Shown here: piece after piece, positions 44,228 to 54,326 of the stretch
Layout of the letters: each line of letters begins with the position of its first letter
Position numbering within the stretch: position 1 is the first letter of the stretch
Source: an uncultured Sulfurovum sp.
GTDB taxonomy: Bacteria > Campylobacterota > Campylobacteria > Campylobacterales > Sulfurovaceae
Assembly: GCA_913055205.1 (NCBI GenBank)
Contig: CAJXJN010000004.1
Span: 1-64,000, forward strand
DNA length: 64,000 bases
Direction of reading: 5' to 3'
The notes under the pieces: generated by a model
Database searches by the model: none
Told to the model about the DNA's origin: nothing
Seen by the model: only the letters and a program-made list of their open reading frames with translations
Made by a program: the position numbers and the translations under genes

Positions 44228-44332
44228 GTCATTCTCGTGCTTGACACGGAAATCTAGACTTTATACTATCAAGACAATTTAATATACACTACATAAAAAA
44301 TTCTAGATCCCCTGGTCAAGCCAGAGGATGAC
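44228..44332. repeat. paired hairpin repeat, family C copy 2
   Basis: The left arm is GTCATTCTCGTGCTTGACAC then GGAAATCTAGA, and the right arm TCTAGATCCCCTGGTCAAGC then CAGAGGATGAC. In the right arm the stem is CTGG/CCAG where copy 1 has CAG/CTG, a compensated change. It covers an alternative ATG at 44328 of the following gene. Confidence 0.7.
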
Positions 44333-44351
44333 AAAGGAAAGGCTCTTTTTA

Positions 44352-45695
44352 ATGAAACTCTACGAACTTAAAGCCATTGCAAAACGATTAAACAACTTTA
44401 CTTTTATCAGCCGTGCAAGACGAATTGAAGACAATACCATTGAAATTATGTTCGATAAATCCGACAGTTATTTCTTCAATATGACCAGAGGACACAGTTT
44501 CATTTACAAAGCACCCAGCCAAAGACCGCTTCAAGGCTACAATGCACCTTTTGATACGCTACTGCATACACTTTTATCTGCAAGTAAACTCATCTCTGTA
44601 GATGTACCGAACAATGACCGTATCTTACGCTTAACACTTGCACCCAAAAGCAGCTACAAAGACAAGATCATCTACCTGCAACTTGAATTTACAGGAAAGA
44701 ATACCAATGCCATACTTATAGATGACAATGAAGTCATCATCGAAGCACTCAGACACATCGATGCCGACAGCTCTTTTCGTGTCATCCGCCCGGGTATGGA
44801 ACTGCTTAACATCCCCCCATATGAGCGTACAGAAGAGGCAAAAGAGATAGCTGATGTAGATGCATATCTCGAAGAAAAATATACACAGATACAGGCGAAA
44901 AAACTGCTGGAGATGAAAAAGCAGAAACTCTCTGTAACTTTAAAAAAGAGTCAAAAGCTGGCACAACTTTTAGCAAAACTGCCCGATGAAAAAGCTTTGG
45001 CAAAAGAGGAACAAAAATACAAACAGTATGCCAACCTCATCCTGGCGAACCTCTATCAGATCAAACCTTATGATACTAAGCTGAACACCTATGATTTTGA
45101 GGGTAATGAGATCAGCATCAAACTCCCTAAGAATATCAAAGTCAACCGTATGAGCGACTACTTTTTCAACCTTGCCAAACGCGCTAAAAATAAAGCAAAA
45201 AATATACACATAGAAAAAGAGAACTTAGAGAGTAAAAAAGCCTTTTATGACAACATCTACTACGCACTTGAGCAGGCCAAAGAACCTTATGAACTTGAAC
45301 TTCTTGTCCCTAAAAGAGCAAAATCGCAACGTAAAAAAGAGAAACTCAAAGAGGGAGAACTCTTTTGGATAGAGGACTACAAAGTATTGGTAGGAAGAAA
45401 CAGTAACGAAAACCAAAAACTCCTTGCCATCGCCAAAGCCAATGACCTCTGGATGCACATCAGAAATGTACCCTCTTCCCATGTCATCATCAGAACAGAC
45501 AAACAGAACCTGCCTGAAAGCGTCATCAAAGCAGCAGCGAAACTCTGTGTTGATTTCTCCGTAAAAAACCCCGGAGATTACGAAGTGGACTATACCAAAC
45601 GAAAATTTGTAAAAGTACAGGAAGGCTCCAATGTACTTTATAACAAATATGATACGATTCGTGTTACCAAAGAGGGTGTAGAGATAAGAGAGTAA
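44352..45695 (+). CDS. NFACT family (RqcH/FbpA-like) protein
   Basis: NFACT proteins of the RqcH type bind 60S/50S subunits with peptidyl-tRNA and add alanine tails in ribosome rescue. The 447-residue protein has an N-terminal NFACT-N part, a coiled coil (about residues 175-245) and the C-terminal NFACT-R domain with DLWMHIRNVPSSHVIIR. I chose MKLYELKAIAK at 44352 because the upstream ATG at 44328 lies in a repeat. It is about 100 residues shorter than typical RqcH, so its exact function is open. Confidence 0.8.
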   Translation: MKLYELKAIAKRLNNFTFISRARRIEDNTIEIMFDKSDSYFFNMTRGHSFIYKAPSQRPLQGYNAPFDTLLHTLLSASKLISVDVPNNDRILRLTLAPKSSYKDKIIYLQLEFTGKNTNAILIDDNEVIIEALRHIDADSSFRVIRPGMELLNIPPYERTEEAKEIADVDAYLEEKYTQIQAKKLLEMKKQKLSVTLKKSQKLAQLLAKLPDEKALAKEEQKYKQYANLILANLYQIKPYDTKLNTYDFEGNEISIKLPKNIKVNRMSDYFFNLAKRAKNKAKNIHIEKENLESKKAFYDNIYYALEQAKEPYELELLVPKRAKSQRKKEKLKEGELFWIEDYKVLVGRNSNENQKLLAIAKANDLWMHIRNVPSSHVIIRTDKQNLPESVIKAAAKLCVDFSVKNPGDYEVDYTKRKFVKVQEGSNVLYNKYDTIRVTKEGVEIRE

Positions 45696-45703
45696 TATTT
45701 TAC

Positions 45704-45847
45704 CGTAGGTCGGGGTGCCCTCTCCCCGACATAAACCTGCATACTATTACATTTAAAAAGCAAGACCAAATGTATATGCAATTACCAAAAAATAACAACA
45801 TTATTTCCAATTATATTATTGTCGGGGAGAGGGCACCCCGACCTACG
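45704..45847. repeat. GTAG hairpin pair (REP family F), copy 2
   Basis: The left arm is CGTAGGTCGGGGTGCCCTCT then CCCCGAC (45704-45730), and the right arm its exact inverse at 45821-45847 (GTCGGGGAGAGGGCACCCCG then ACCTACG). On the minus strand the TAG of the GTAG foot is the cytochrome stop codon. It fills the gap between two convergent genes. Confidence 0.88.
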
Positions 45848-48208
45848 CGTTTTTCCTTCGGCGTAAAAACAAATACATCAAACCAAGCCCTAACAATAAC
45901 CCGCCAAGCACCTGAACCCATGCCGTCATAAGTAATGATTTATTCACCAATGTATGGTGCATCTCATTATCTATCTTCACACCTGCAACTTTTGCTGTAT
46001 GTACCAATAACGAGACAGCCAGATCCTCGCTTGGCATCTCTTTATGGCAACTTAAACATACCCCTCTTCTATCCATCTTGGCTCTGGTCTCATTATCAAG
46101 AGCTTGTGAAAGCTTCCAATGGTTTCCTACAGTTTGCAGTTGAGTGCCGTTTTCATCAACAAATCGCGAAAGATCATCTTTGAGATTCGGTACTGCCGGC
46201 ATCTGCTCATCCACCTTGTGTGGCAGTACTTTTTGCTCTGCTGTCATCAGATCAACAATGGTCGTTTTACTCTGATCAGCAAAATATTTACCCCCTTCGA
46301 TCCCATATCCCAATGCTTTGGCGCTATCATGACAACTTGTACATGTTCGCCCTTTTTTAGTAATGGTATGAGGGTTGACAGGAGACATCACGATGGAGTT
46401 AACCCCTCTTTTCCTCTTCCTTCTGCATTAGGGATCTTGAAGATATGGTTTTGGAGTTTTGCTTTACCATCTTTTCCTATGACCGTTAAGATCACTTGAC
46501 ATCCGGGAATGACCGGGGAGATACGTCCTTCACCATTTTGTGCCAAAGCAGGGTTTTCCCATCGTAAGTAGGAACGTGTCTCTGTCACTTTTCCATCTAC
46601 CAGGAAATCTTTCAGACTGTGCACTTCACCTGTTACACCATTATGATGTGATTTAGAGGCAGCAAGATAATCAGGGTTCTGTTTCCCGCCGGAATAGTCT
46701 ATCTTAACATGACATCCATAACATTGCGGTGCCCATGTTGCATGGCAGGTATAGCACTCAAGTTTATCGGGGTATGGGCTTTGACCTGATCCATCGCTAC
46801 AAGACCCTCTTGGGAGATCTTTCCCTCTTTTTTGAGTGTTTTAAGGGGTTTAAGCTCTATATCTTTCCCTGAAGCAAGATGCATGATGACCTTGTCACCC
46901 TTTCGTACCGCTTTGGTTAGAGGATTACCTCTGGCAGAAAGCAAGAAACCATCCCCTTTATCTTTAGGGATACTTCCTTGTTTCAGATACTCGGCCAAGG
47001 TCTTGGTCGTACCTCTGGCTTTACCTGTTTTAGGCATGGTTTTAAACTCATCGCTATAACCCAAAGGCAGTTCCCAAGGGTATTTATCGGTGGTTCCGTG
47101 ACAATCCTGGCATTCTATCTCCACGGCACCCAGGTTGGCACCTACATTGAACCCGTCACCGTGATGGTCTATAGAGGTATGGCAATCCTGACACAACATC
47201 CCTTTAGAGTAGTGAATATCCTCCTGCAGGTGCATATAACGCTTGGTATGGAGTTTGGGTTGCCCATTCCCCTCACTGTCAAAGGTTGCCTGATACTCCG
47301 TCTCCATAAGTCCCTGATAAGAGACTCCGATACGTTTACCACGGTTATGACATGTCGTACAAGTCTCTACGGGGATACCTGAATAGTTATTGTCATGCAC
47401 TTGTACCTTTACTTTACGCGAAGACTGTATAGAGTGCACAAGCAGATGTCCCTGCTCTTTGGAGATATTTCTATCTCCGCCCTCATAGTACCCCTCATTT
47501 GAGTAAGGAATATGGCAAGAGGCACAGCCTATTCCTCTATAATCCCCTCGTCGTTTACGCCCTTTTCCACTGGTATGACAACGCAGACACTCTTGACGAA
47601 GATAAGTATAGACTGAGAGAGTCGGGTCTTTTTCTATCTCATCTGCTGTCGGTGCAGGGGGGAGTTTGTGCATGACCTTTGGAAACCCTTGAGGCTCTTT
47701 TACCCCCAACTCTTTCATATATTTTCCATACACCTCTGTACCGATACGCTTATGAATATTTTTGCTATCGAAATTACTATGGTCATGGTTATACCCGTCT
47801 TTTGCACCAAAACCCCATAAAGCCCCATGGATTTTTCCTGCTTCGCTGCTCATAAGGTTATTCCACTGCGATTTCACCTGCTCCTGGTGGCACATCCCGC
47901 AGGTATGCTCATTGATCCAAGGACTTCCCGGTGCAGGGTAAAATGCTTTAGGACCTTTGTGGGTTTTAAAGTATTCCAATGTTCCACTATGTGCTGCTTC
48001 TTTCGTAGTTGCCTCAGGATTTCCCCCGTGACATACCACACAATCATTCTTTTGGGCACCAGCTTTTTGGGCCACCTTAAAGATCTCTTGCATCATTTTA
48101 GAGTCGGGGTCCCGTATATCTTCTATACCTTTATGACAAGAGAGGCAGGCATTGTTGGCTTGTAGTAAAAATGGTAAAAACAGCCCTAAAAAAAAATAGT
48201 TTTTTCAT
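45843..48208 (-). pseudogene. 12-heme cytochrome c, three frameshifts
   Basis: Three frames together encode one protein of about 785 residues. The first reads MKK, then at a T9 tract (48188-48196) shifts to a signal peptide with CLSCHKGIEDI. A second shift lies in a C4 tract (46769-46772), after which CYTCH and CYGCH appear. A third shift near 46403-46412 leads to CTSCH and CLSCH and a C-terminal membrane helix. Twelve CxxCH motifs are visible in total. A ribosome binding site (GAGGGA) precedes the ATG. The family is not recognised. Confidence 0.75.
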
Positions 48209-48334
48209 TATAGTCCCTCATTATCTTTAATTATCAACAATTATATCTAAAGTGACTAAAGGGAACCTCTAAAATCAGAGTATAACGCAAAGCGTGGTAT
48301 AATGTTCTCTATTTAATCATTTAGGAACAGTAAG

Positions 48335-49093
48335 ATGACAAAAATTTTTACAGACTATCAAGAGCGTTGGCTTACAGGCATTGGACTACTTGCACTTGTT
48401 GGGTTTATCGGCTGGATAGACAGTTTTTTTGTAATGTGGGTATTTTTAGGCGTCATATATATGCTTGCTTTTTATGAAGCAATGAAACTCTTTAAACTTG
48501 TATCCCCGGCAGCTTATTTTTGGGCTGTACTTTTATGGATTTCAGCCTATTTCTACCCTAATCCTGATGACCTGTTCTTCTTGGTTGCTATTATCTTTGG
48601 TGCCTCTATCGCCTACCTGCATAACTTTGATAAAAGACTTATCCTTCCTTTTCTCTACCCTGTAAGCGGTATACTCTTTTTTCTTATCCTTTATAAAGAC
48701 TTTGGGATACAGGCAATGTTCTGGCTTTTAGTTACCGTTGCACTTACTGATGTAGGAGCATTTTTTACAGGTAAAGCCATTGGTAAAACCAAATTTTCAG
48801 ACACCTCTCCAAACAAAACACTTGAAGGGGTAATTGGTGGTATCATTGTTGCTACCATCTTTGGTACGTATGTCGGGCTTTACATCGCACCATTCTGGAT
48901 AGCACTTATCGTGACTTTAGTAACCGCAGTGGCTTCAGTCTTTGGTGATCTGTTTGAGTCTTATCTCAAGCGTGAAGCAGGTGTCAAAGACTCTGGTGAT
49001 CTACTTCCTGGTCATGGCGGTATACTGGACAGAATAGACGGATACCTATTTGGTGCCCCTATGATGCTCATTGCACTACGAGCCTTTTTGTAG
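48335..49093 (+). CDS. cdsA: phosphatidate cytidylyltransferase
   Basis: CdsA makes CDP-diacylglycerol from phosphatidate and CTP for phospholipids. The 252-residue membrane protein has about 7 helices and the C-terminal signature SYLKREAGVKDSGDLLPGHG then GILDRIDGY. DVGAFFTGKAIGKTKFSDTSP is the usual loop. It is followed by dxr after 3 bases, a common pairing in the isoprenoid and lipid operons. Confidence 0.95.
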   Translation: MTKIFTDYQERWLTGIGLLALVGFIGWIDSFFVMWVFLGVIYMLAFYEAMKLFKLVSPAAYFWAVLLWISAYFYPNPDDLFFLVAIIFGASIAYLHNFDKRLILPFLYPVSGILFFLILYKDFGIQAMFWLLVTVALTDVGAFFTGKAIGKTKFSDTSPNKTLEGVIGGIIVATIFGTYVGLYIAPFWIALIVTLVTAVASVFGDLFESYLKREAGVKDSGDLLPGHGGILDRIDGYLFGAPMMLIALRAFL

Positions 49094-49096
49094 TCT

Positions 49097-50185
49097 ATGT
49101 CAAGCATTGTCTTACTAGGTTCTACAGGCTCCATAGGGGTCAATACTCTCATCATTGCCAAGCGTTACAACATTGCCATAGAGGCCCTTGTAGCGGGGAA
49201 TAATATTGATCTGCTCAATGAACAGATCAAGGAACACAACCCTAAGGTGGTCGCCATTGCCAATGAAGCAGACAAAGACAAAGTTGACCACTCCAATGTG
49301 CTTTGTGGAGCTGACGGCATCCTCTCGGTCATAGAGGAATCAAAAAGTAAAACTGTGGTCAATGCCCTCGTAGGCTATGCAGGACTGGCACCCACGCTCA
49401 AAGCCACAAGCCTTGGTAAAAAAGTAGCCCTTGCAAACAAAGAGTCACTCGTCGTTGCAGGTGAGTTCATAGATATGTCCCTCATCACACCCATTGACTC
49501 TGAGCATTTTGGATTATGGTACCTGATGAATGAACGTCCCGTCTCCAAACTTTACATTACGGCAAGTGGTGGTGCCTTTAGAGACTGGGAACTGGAGAAA
49601 ATGAAAGATGCTACTTTTTCAGATGCACTCAAACATCCTAACTGGTCAATGGGAAATAAGATCACCATAGACTCAGCAACGATGACAAACAAACTCTTTG
49701 AACTTCTGGAAGCCAAATGGCTTTTTGACACCAACAATATCGACGCAGTCATAGAAAAAAAGTCTATCATCCATGCCTTGGCAGAGTTCAAAGACGGTTC
49801 AACCACTGCACACTTTGCAGGAGTAGACATGAAACTCCCTATTGCCTTTGCACTTAGAGGTGAAGTAAGTGAAGCCATCTTGCCTCCTACAGATCTACTC
49901 AGTATGGGAGCTGTAGAATTTTTACCCATAAAAGCAGAGCGTTACCCGATCTGGAACATTAAAGAGCACATTTTAAACAATCCTCATTTAGGTGTGGTAG
50001 TCAATGCTGCCAATGAAATAGCTATAAAGGCCTTTCAACAAGAGAAATGCTCTTTCTTTGGAATGAGTAAAATGGTTTTGGATGCGTATGAGAAGTTTGG
50101 AGATGTCAAAGCAAACAGTATTGATGAGATTGTGGAAATAGATAGAGAGGTCAGAGCATATGTTGGTTCATTCAAATCTATGTAG
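49097..50185 (+). CDS. dxr: 1-deoxy-D-xylulose 5-phosphate reductoisomerase
   Basis: The second step of the MEP isoprenoid route, making MEP with NADPH. The 362-residue protein starts MSSIVLLGSTGSIGVNTLII (NADPH loop), has ANKESLVVAGEF, PIDSEHFGLW and the flexible loop HPNWSMGNKITIDSATMTNK. The TAG stop is part of the GTAG foot of the family E repeat at 50182, so the repeat is fused to the gene end. Confidence 0.95.
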   Translation: MSSIVLLGSTGSIGVNTLIIAKRYNIAIEALVAGNNIDLLNEQIKEHNPKVVAIANEADKDKVDHSNVLCGADGILSVIEESKSKTVVNALVGYAGLAPTLKATSLGKKVALANKESLVVAGEFIDMSLITPIDSEHFGLWYLMNERPVSKLYITASGGAFRDWELEKMKDATFSDALKHPNWSMGNKITIDSATMTNKLFELLEAKWLFDTNNIDAVIEKKSIIHALAEFKDGSTTAHFAGVDMKLPIAFALRGEVSEAILPPTDLLSMGAVEFLPIKAERYPIWNIKEHILNNPHLGVVVNAANEIAIKAFQQEKCSFFGMSKMVLDAYEKFGDVKANSIDEIVEIDREVRAYVGSFKSM

Positions 50186-50223
50186 GGGTGCCCTTTATGG
50201 GTACCCACAAGGGATACCCCTAC
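50182..50223. repeat. GTAG hairpin (REP family E), copy 1
   Basis: GTAGGGGTGCCCTTTATGGG is followed by TACCC, and then an inverted end CACAAGGGATACCCCTAC. The stem is GGGTgCCC/GGGTACCC (one G-U). It supplies the dxr stop codon and fills the gap to the hydrolase gene. Confidence 0.8.
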
Positions 50224-50242
50224 AGTTAAAGAAGGTACCTCT

Positions 50243-50773
50243 ATGAAGACCCTTATTTTGCACGGTTGGGGAGGGAGTGATGCTCCACACTGGCAGGCAG
50301 AGCTTGCAAGTGAAATAGCCAAAAACTACGGTACTGTCTCATTTCCACTGCTTGACAACTGTCATTTTCCCTCTAAGAACAGATGGTTAAAACAGGTCAA
50401 AGCTTTGCTTGAAGATTTTAAACCTGACACTGTGGTGTGCCACTCTTTAGCCAACACACTTTGGTTTTGGCTCTGTGAGGAAGATATAATTCCGGTTAAA
50501 AGACTTTTTATGGTCTCACCACCAAGTCTTACTACAGAGATCGATACCATTAAAACGTTTTTCCCTTGTAAGTTGCCACAAAAACTCTGTGCAAAAGAGG
50601 TACAGATGATCGTCTCAGACAATGATCCCTATATAAAAGTCGAGGAAGCACAACAAATGGCTTCTCATTATGATATTCCTTTAACGATCATCCAGAATGC
50701 GGGCCATATCAATGCTGACTCAGGGTATGGGAAATGGGGACTTATAGAAAAACTTGTAATGGAAGAGCTATGA
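50243..50773 (+). CDS. RBBP9/YdeN-type alpha/beta hydrolase
   Basis: A 176-residue serine hydrolase of the RBBP9 family. The start is MKTLILHGWGGSDAPHWQ. The nucleophile Ser is in VCHSLANTLWFW, the acid is probably the Asp in VSDNDPYI, and the His is in NAGHINADSGYG. The substrate is unknown. It lies between two family E repeats in the plus-strand run from cdsA to tsaD. Confidence 0.85.
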   Translation: MKTLILHGWGGSDAPHWQAELASEIAKNYGTVSFPLLDNCHFPSKNRWLKQVKALLEDFKPDTVVCHSLANTLWFWLCEEDIIPVKRLFMVSPPSLTTEIDTIKTFFPCKLPQKLCAKEVQMIVSDNDPYIKVEEAQQMASHYDIPLTIIQNAGHINADSGYGKWGLIEKLVMEEL

Positions 50774-50785
50774 TATTTTTTATTC

Positions 50786-50857
50786 GTAGGGGTGCCCCTT
50801 GTGGGTACCAAAAAAACAAAATTCAAAGACAAGGGTACCCACAAGGGATACCCCTAC
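50786..50857. repeat. GTAG hairpin pair (REP family E), copy 2
   Basis: GTAGGGGTGCCCCTTGTGGG then TACC (50786-50809) and the inverse GGGTACCCACAAGGGATACC then CCTAC (50833-50857) form an inverted doublet. It sits just before the tsaD ribosome binding site and creates a false upstream extension of tsaD. Confidence 0.85.
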
Positions 50858-50870
50858 AGCAGGAGCACCA

Positions 50871-51884
50871 ATGATTTTAAGCATCGAAAGTTCTTGTGAT
50901 GACAGCTCCATCGCCATTACTGAAATAGCGACGAAAAAAGTCCTCTATCATAAAAAAATCTCTCAAGAAGAGCAGCACTCCTGTTATGGTGGTGTAGTGC
51001 CGGAACTGGCCTCAAGACTTCACGCAGTTGCACTCCCGGAGATACTAAAAGAGACGAAACCCTACTTTGACAAACTCAAAGCTGTTGCAGTGACTAACCA
51101 GCCAGGATTAGGGGTAACGCTCCTTGAAGGCATCGCTATGGCAAAAACTTTGGCTACCTTACAAGATATCCCTCTTATATCAGTACATCACCTTAAAGGG
51201 CATATTTACTCACTTTTTATTGAAAAAGAGACACTCTTCCCACTTTTGGTACTTCTTATCTCTGGAGGACATACGCAAGTCATTCGTGTAGAGAGTTTTG
51301 ACCATATGGAGATACTTGCCACAAGCATGGATGACTCTGTGGGTGAGAGTTTTGACAAGTGTGCAAAGATGATGGGCTTGGGTTACCCTGGTGGACCCCT
51401 TATAGAACAACTTGCACTCAGCGGGGATGAGAACCGTTTTGATCTCCCCGTACCACTGCGAAATTCACCACTCATCGCTTTTTCCCTCTCCGGACTGAAA
51501 AATGCTGTACGTTTAGTAGTTGAAAAGCTTGGGGGGGCTTCTGAAATGACAGAACAGGATAAAGCAGACCTCTCTGCCTCCTTCCAAAAAGCAGTCAAGC
51601 TCCACCTGCTTCAAAAAAGCAAAAAGATCTTTGCAAAAGAAGAGATAAAAGAGTTCGCCATCGTAGGTGGTGCATCTGCAAACAAATATATACGAAATGC
51701 CTATGAAGATCTCTGTAAGGAGTTTGGCAAAACACTTCATGTTGCTCCACTGCAGTATTGTTCTGACAATGCTGCCATGATAGGCAGATATGCAGTCGAT
51801 GCCTATGAAAAAAAGCAGTTTACGGATCCAAATAAAATAGATATTGTCAGTACCAAAAAACAGCAGAGTGGAATGCTACTTTAA
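50871..51884 (+). CDS. tsaD: tRNA N6-adenosine threonylcarbamoyltransferase
   Basis: TsaD completes t6A modification at position 37 of ANN-decoding tRNAs. The 337-residue ASKHA protein starts [16 protein letters not shown], has the metal-site His pair in [20 protein letters not shown], and the late Asn/Asp loop [13 protein letters not shown] chose ATG at 50871 with AGGAG upstream. The open frame starts 24 codons earlier, inside the REP pair. Confidence 0.95.
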   Translation: MILSIESSCDDSSIAITEIATKKVLYHKKISQEEQHSCYGGVVPELASRLHAVALPEILKETKPYFDKLKAVAVTNQPGLGVTLLEGIAMAKTLATLQDIPLISVHHLKGHIYSLFIEKETLFPLLVLLISGGHTQVIRVESFDHMEILATSMDDSVGESFDKCAKMMGLGYPGGPLIEQLALSGDENRFDLPVPLRNSPLIAFSLSGLKNAVRLVVEKLGGASEMTEQDKADLSASFQKAVKLHLLQKSKKIFAKEEIKEFAIVGGASANKYIRNAYEDLCKEFGKTLHVAPLQYCSDNAAMIGRYAVDAYEKKQFTDPNKIDIVSTKKQQSGMLL

Positions 51885-52010
51885 CACCCATTTCCCCGAC
51901 TCTTCTGCTTTTTCTCCTTTCACACTTGGTACTTAGTCTTTAACACTCATTTCCTAAGCAATATTTAGCTAAAATATATACACTTATAATCCACAAATCG
52001 GAGTCTACAC

Positions 52011-54326
52011 ATGGCAGAATATGGTGCTAGTAATATTAAAGTTCTTAAAGGGCTGGAAGCGGTAAGAAAAAGACCAGGAATGTACATCGGTGATACCTCT
52101 ACAAAAGGACTTCACCACCTCGTCTATGAAGTTATAGATAACTCCATCGATGAAGCAATGGCAGGGTTTTGTGACACTATCAAAGTGACACTTACCAAAA
52201 ACGGTTCAGCGATTATCGAAGACAATGGTCGCGGTATCCCTGTTGCAGAGCACCCTACTGAAAAGATTTCGGCTGCCACTGTTGTACTTACGGTACTCCA
52301 TGCCGGTGGTAAATTTGACAAAGACACCTATAAAGTCTCCGGTGGACTTCACGGGGTTGGGGTTTCTGTTGTAAATGCACTCTCTAAAGATTTAAGACTT
52401 ACCGTCTACCGTGATGGTAACATACATGAACAATCTTTTGCTGCCGGTATCCCTCAAGAGCCTTTAGCAATTACTGGCCCTACACGGAAAAAGGGAACTA
52501 AAATAGAATTCTGGCCAGATAATACGATCTTTACAGAGAGTGTGACTTTCCAAAAAGAGATCCTCATGAAGCGTTTCAAAGAGCTTTGCTACCTGAACCC
52601 TAGAATCACTATTGATTTTAGAGATGAGAGAGATGGAACGAAAGAAGTTTATCACTTCGAAGGGGGTATCAAGCAGTTTGTAGAAGATATGAACACGAAA
52701 GAACCCCTTTCAAAAGCACAGTTTTTCCAAGGCAAGGCTGATGACATTGAGATAGATATTGCTCTGATGTATTGTGACGCAGACAGTGAAAAATCTCTCT
52801 CCTTTGTCAATAACATCAAAACACCGGATGGCGGTACGCATGAAGCAGGATTCAGAGCAGGGTTAACACGTTCTATGGCAAGTTACATTGCCAAAAATGC
52901 AAATGCCAAAGAAAAAGGTACTAAAATTACCGGGGAGGACTGTAAAGAAGGTCTCATAGCTATCGTCTCTGTACGTGTACCTGAACCACAGTTTGAGGGA
53001 CAGACCAAAGGAAAATTAGGTTCAAGCTATGTAAGACCTCTTGTCCAGAAATTCTTCTCTGAGAACTTTAACAAGTACCTCGAAGAAAATCCTATAGAGG
53101 CCAAAGCCATTATGGCACAAGTACTACTTGCAGCACGAGGTAGAGATGCAGCAAAAAGAGCGAAAGACCTGGTAAAACGTAAAGACTCTATGAGCATCGG
53201 TACACTTCCCGGTAAACTTGCAGACTGTCAAAGTAAAGACCCTGAAATCTCAGAGATCTATCTGGTGGAAGGGGACTCGGCAGGAGGTTCTGCAAAACAA
53301 GGCCGTGACAGAGTATTCCAAGCGATTTTACCACTTAAAGGTAAGATCCTTAACGTTGAGAAAGCAAGACTTGAGAAGATCCTCAAATCTGATGAGATCA
53401 AGAACATGATCACTGCACTTGGTTGTGGCATAGGTGAAGAGTTTAACGAAGAGAAACTTAGATACCATAAGATCATCATCATGACCGATGCTGATGTTGA
53501 CGGTAGCCATATCCAGACACTTTTAATGACATTCTTCTTTAGGTTTTTACAACCTGTTATTGAAAAAGGGTACCTCTATCTTGCACAACCACCACTTTAC
53601 CGCTACAAAAAAGGGAAAAATGAAACTTTTCTAAAAGATGATAAAGCACTCAATGATTTCCTTATCGAAAACGGTATCTCGGTAATAGAGAGTGAAACAA
53701 TGGGGCAAGCTGATCTTGTGGATCTTTTCAAACTTGTAGCCTACTATCAAATGACACTCAAAGAGATAGAGAAACGTTTTGCACTACCTGAGGCACTGCG
53801 TTATATGATTGAAAATCCTGATATCATTGGCACATCAAATAAAGCTTTAGCAAAAACACTTGAAACATATATTGGTGAGCTAGGATATAATATCCTTAAT
53901 AAAACAATTACGGATGATAAACTACACTACTTCGTTCAAACCAATGATGGGCTCGAAGAGCTTATCATCGATGAAGTACTCTTTAGCAACCCTCACTATA
54001 ATGAAGCGATCCATATTCACCAAAAGATCCAAGAGCACATTACAGAGGAATTTAAAGATAAAGATCTCTTGGCACTTTTTTCAGAAGTAGAAGCTTCTGC
54101 TAAAAAAGGTGCCTATATCCAACGCTACAAAGGTCTTGGTGAGATGAACCCTGAACAACTTTGGGAAACAACCATGACACCTGAAAACAGAAGACTGCTT
54201 CAAGTGAAGATAGATGATGTTGAAGAAGCAAGTGATACCTTTACCCTCTTTATGGGTGATGAAGTTGAACCAAGAAGAAACTACATTGAGAGCCATGCCA
54301 AAGATGTAAAACACTTGGATGTTTAA
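52011..54326 (+). CDS. gyrB: DNA gyrase subunit B
   Basis: The ATPase subunit of gyrase. The 771-residue protein has the GHKL ATP site (YEVIDNSIDEAMAGF, EDNGRGIPV, GLHGVGVSVVNALS), the Toprim motif EGDSAGGSAKQGRDR, the DADVDGSH metal site, and GLGEMNPEQLWETTM. The length is normal. The stop codon overlaps the ATG of the next gene (TAATG), so the two are probably translated together. Confidence 0.97.
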   Translation: MAEYGASNIKVLKGLEAVRKRPGMYIGDTSTKGLHHLVYEVIDNSIDEAMAGFCDTIKVTLTKNGSAIIEDNGRGIPVAEHPTEKISAATVVLTVLHAGGKFDKDTYKVSGGLHGVGVSVVNALSKDLRLTVYRDGNIHEQSFAAGIPQEPLAITGPTRKKGTKIEFWPDNTIFTESVTFQKEILMKRFKELCYLNPRITIDFRDERDGTKEVYHFEGGIKQFVEDMNTKEPLSKAQFFQGKADDIEIDIALMYCDADSEKSLSFVNNIKTPDGGTHEAGFRAGLTRSMASYIAKNANAKEKGTKITGEDCKEGLIAIVSVRVPEPQFEGQTKGKLGSSYVRPLVQKFFSENFNKYLEENPIEAKAIMAQVLLAARGRDAAKRAKDLVKRKDSMSIGTLPGKLADCQSKDPEISEIYLVEGDSAGGSAKQGRDRVFQAILPLKGKILNVEKARLEKILKSDEIKNMITALGCGIGEEFNEEKLRYHKIIIMTDADVDGSHIQTLLMTFFFRFLQPVIEKGYLYLAQPPLYRYKKGKNETFLKDDKALNDFLIENGISVIESETMGQADLVDLFKLVAYYQMTLKEIEKRFALPEALRYMIENPDIIGTSNKALAKTLETYIGELGYNILNKTITDDKLHYFVQTNDGLEELIIDEVLFSNPHYNEAIHIHQKIQEHITEEFKDKDLLALFSEVEASAKKGAYIQRYKGLGEMNPEQLWETTMTPENRRLLQVKIDDVEEASDTFTLFMGDEVEPRRNYIESHAKDVKHLDV

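Noticed and set aside
44328-44351. Earlier start of the NFACT gene at 44328
   Set aside because: This ATG is part of the family C repeat (GAGGATGAC) and the added residues do not resemble the family.
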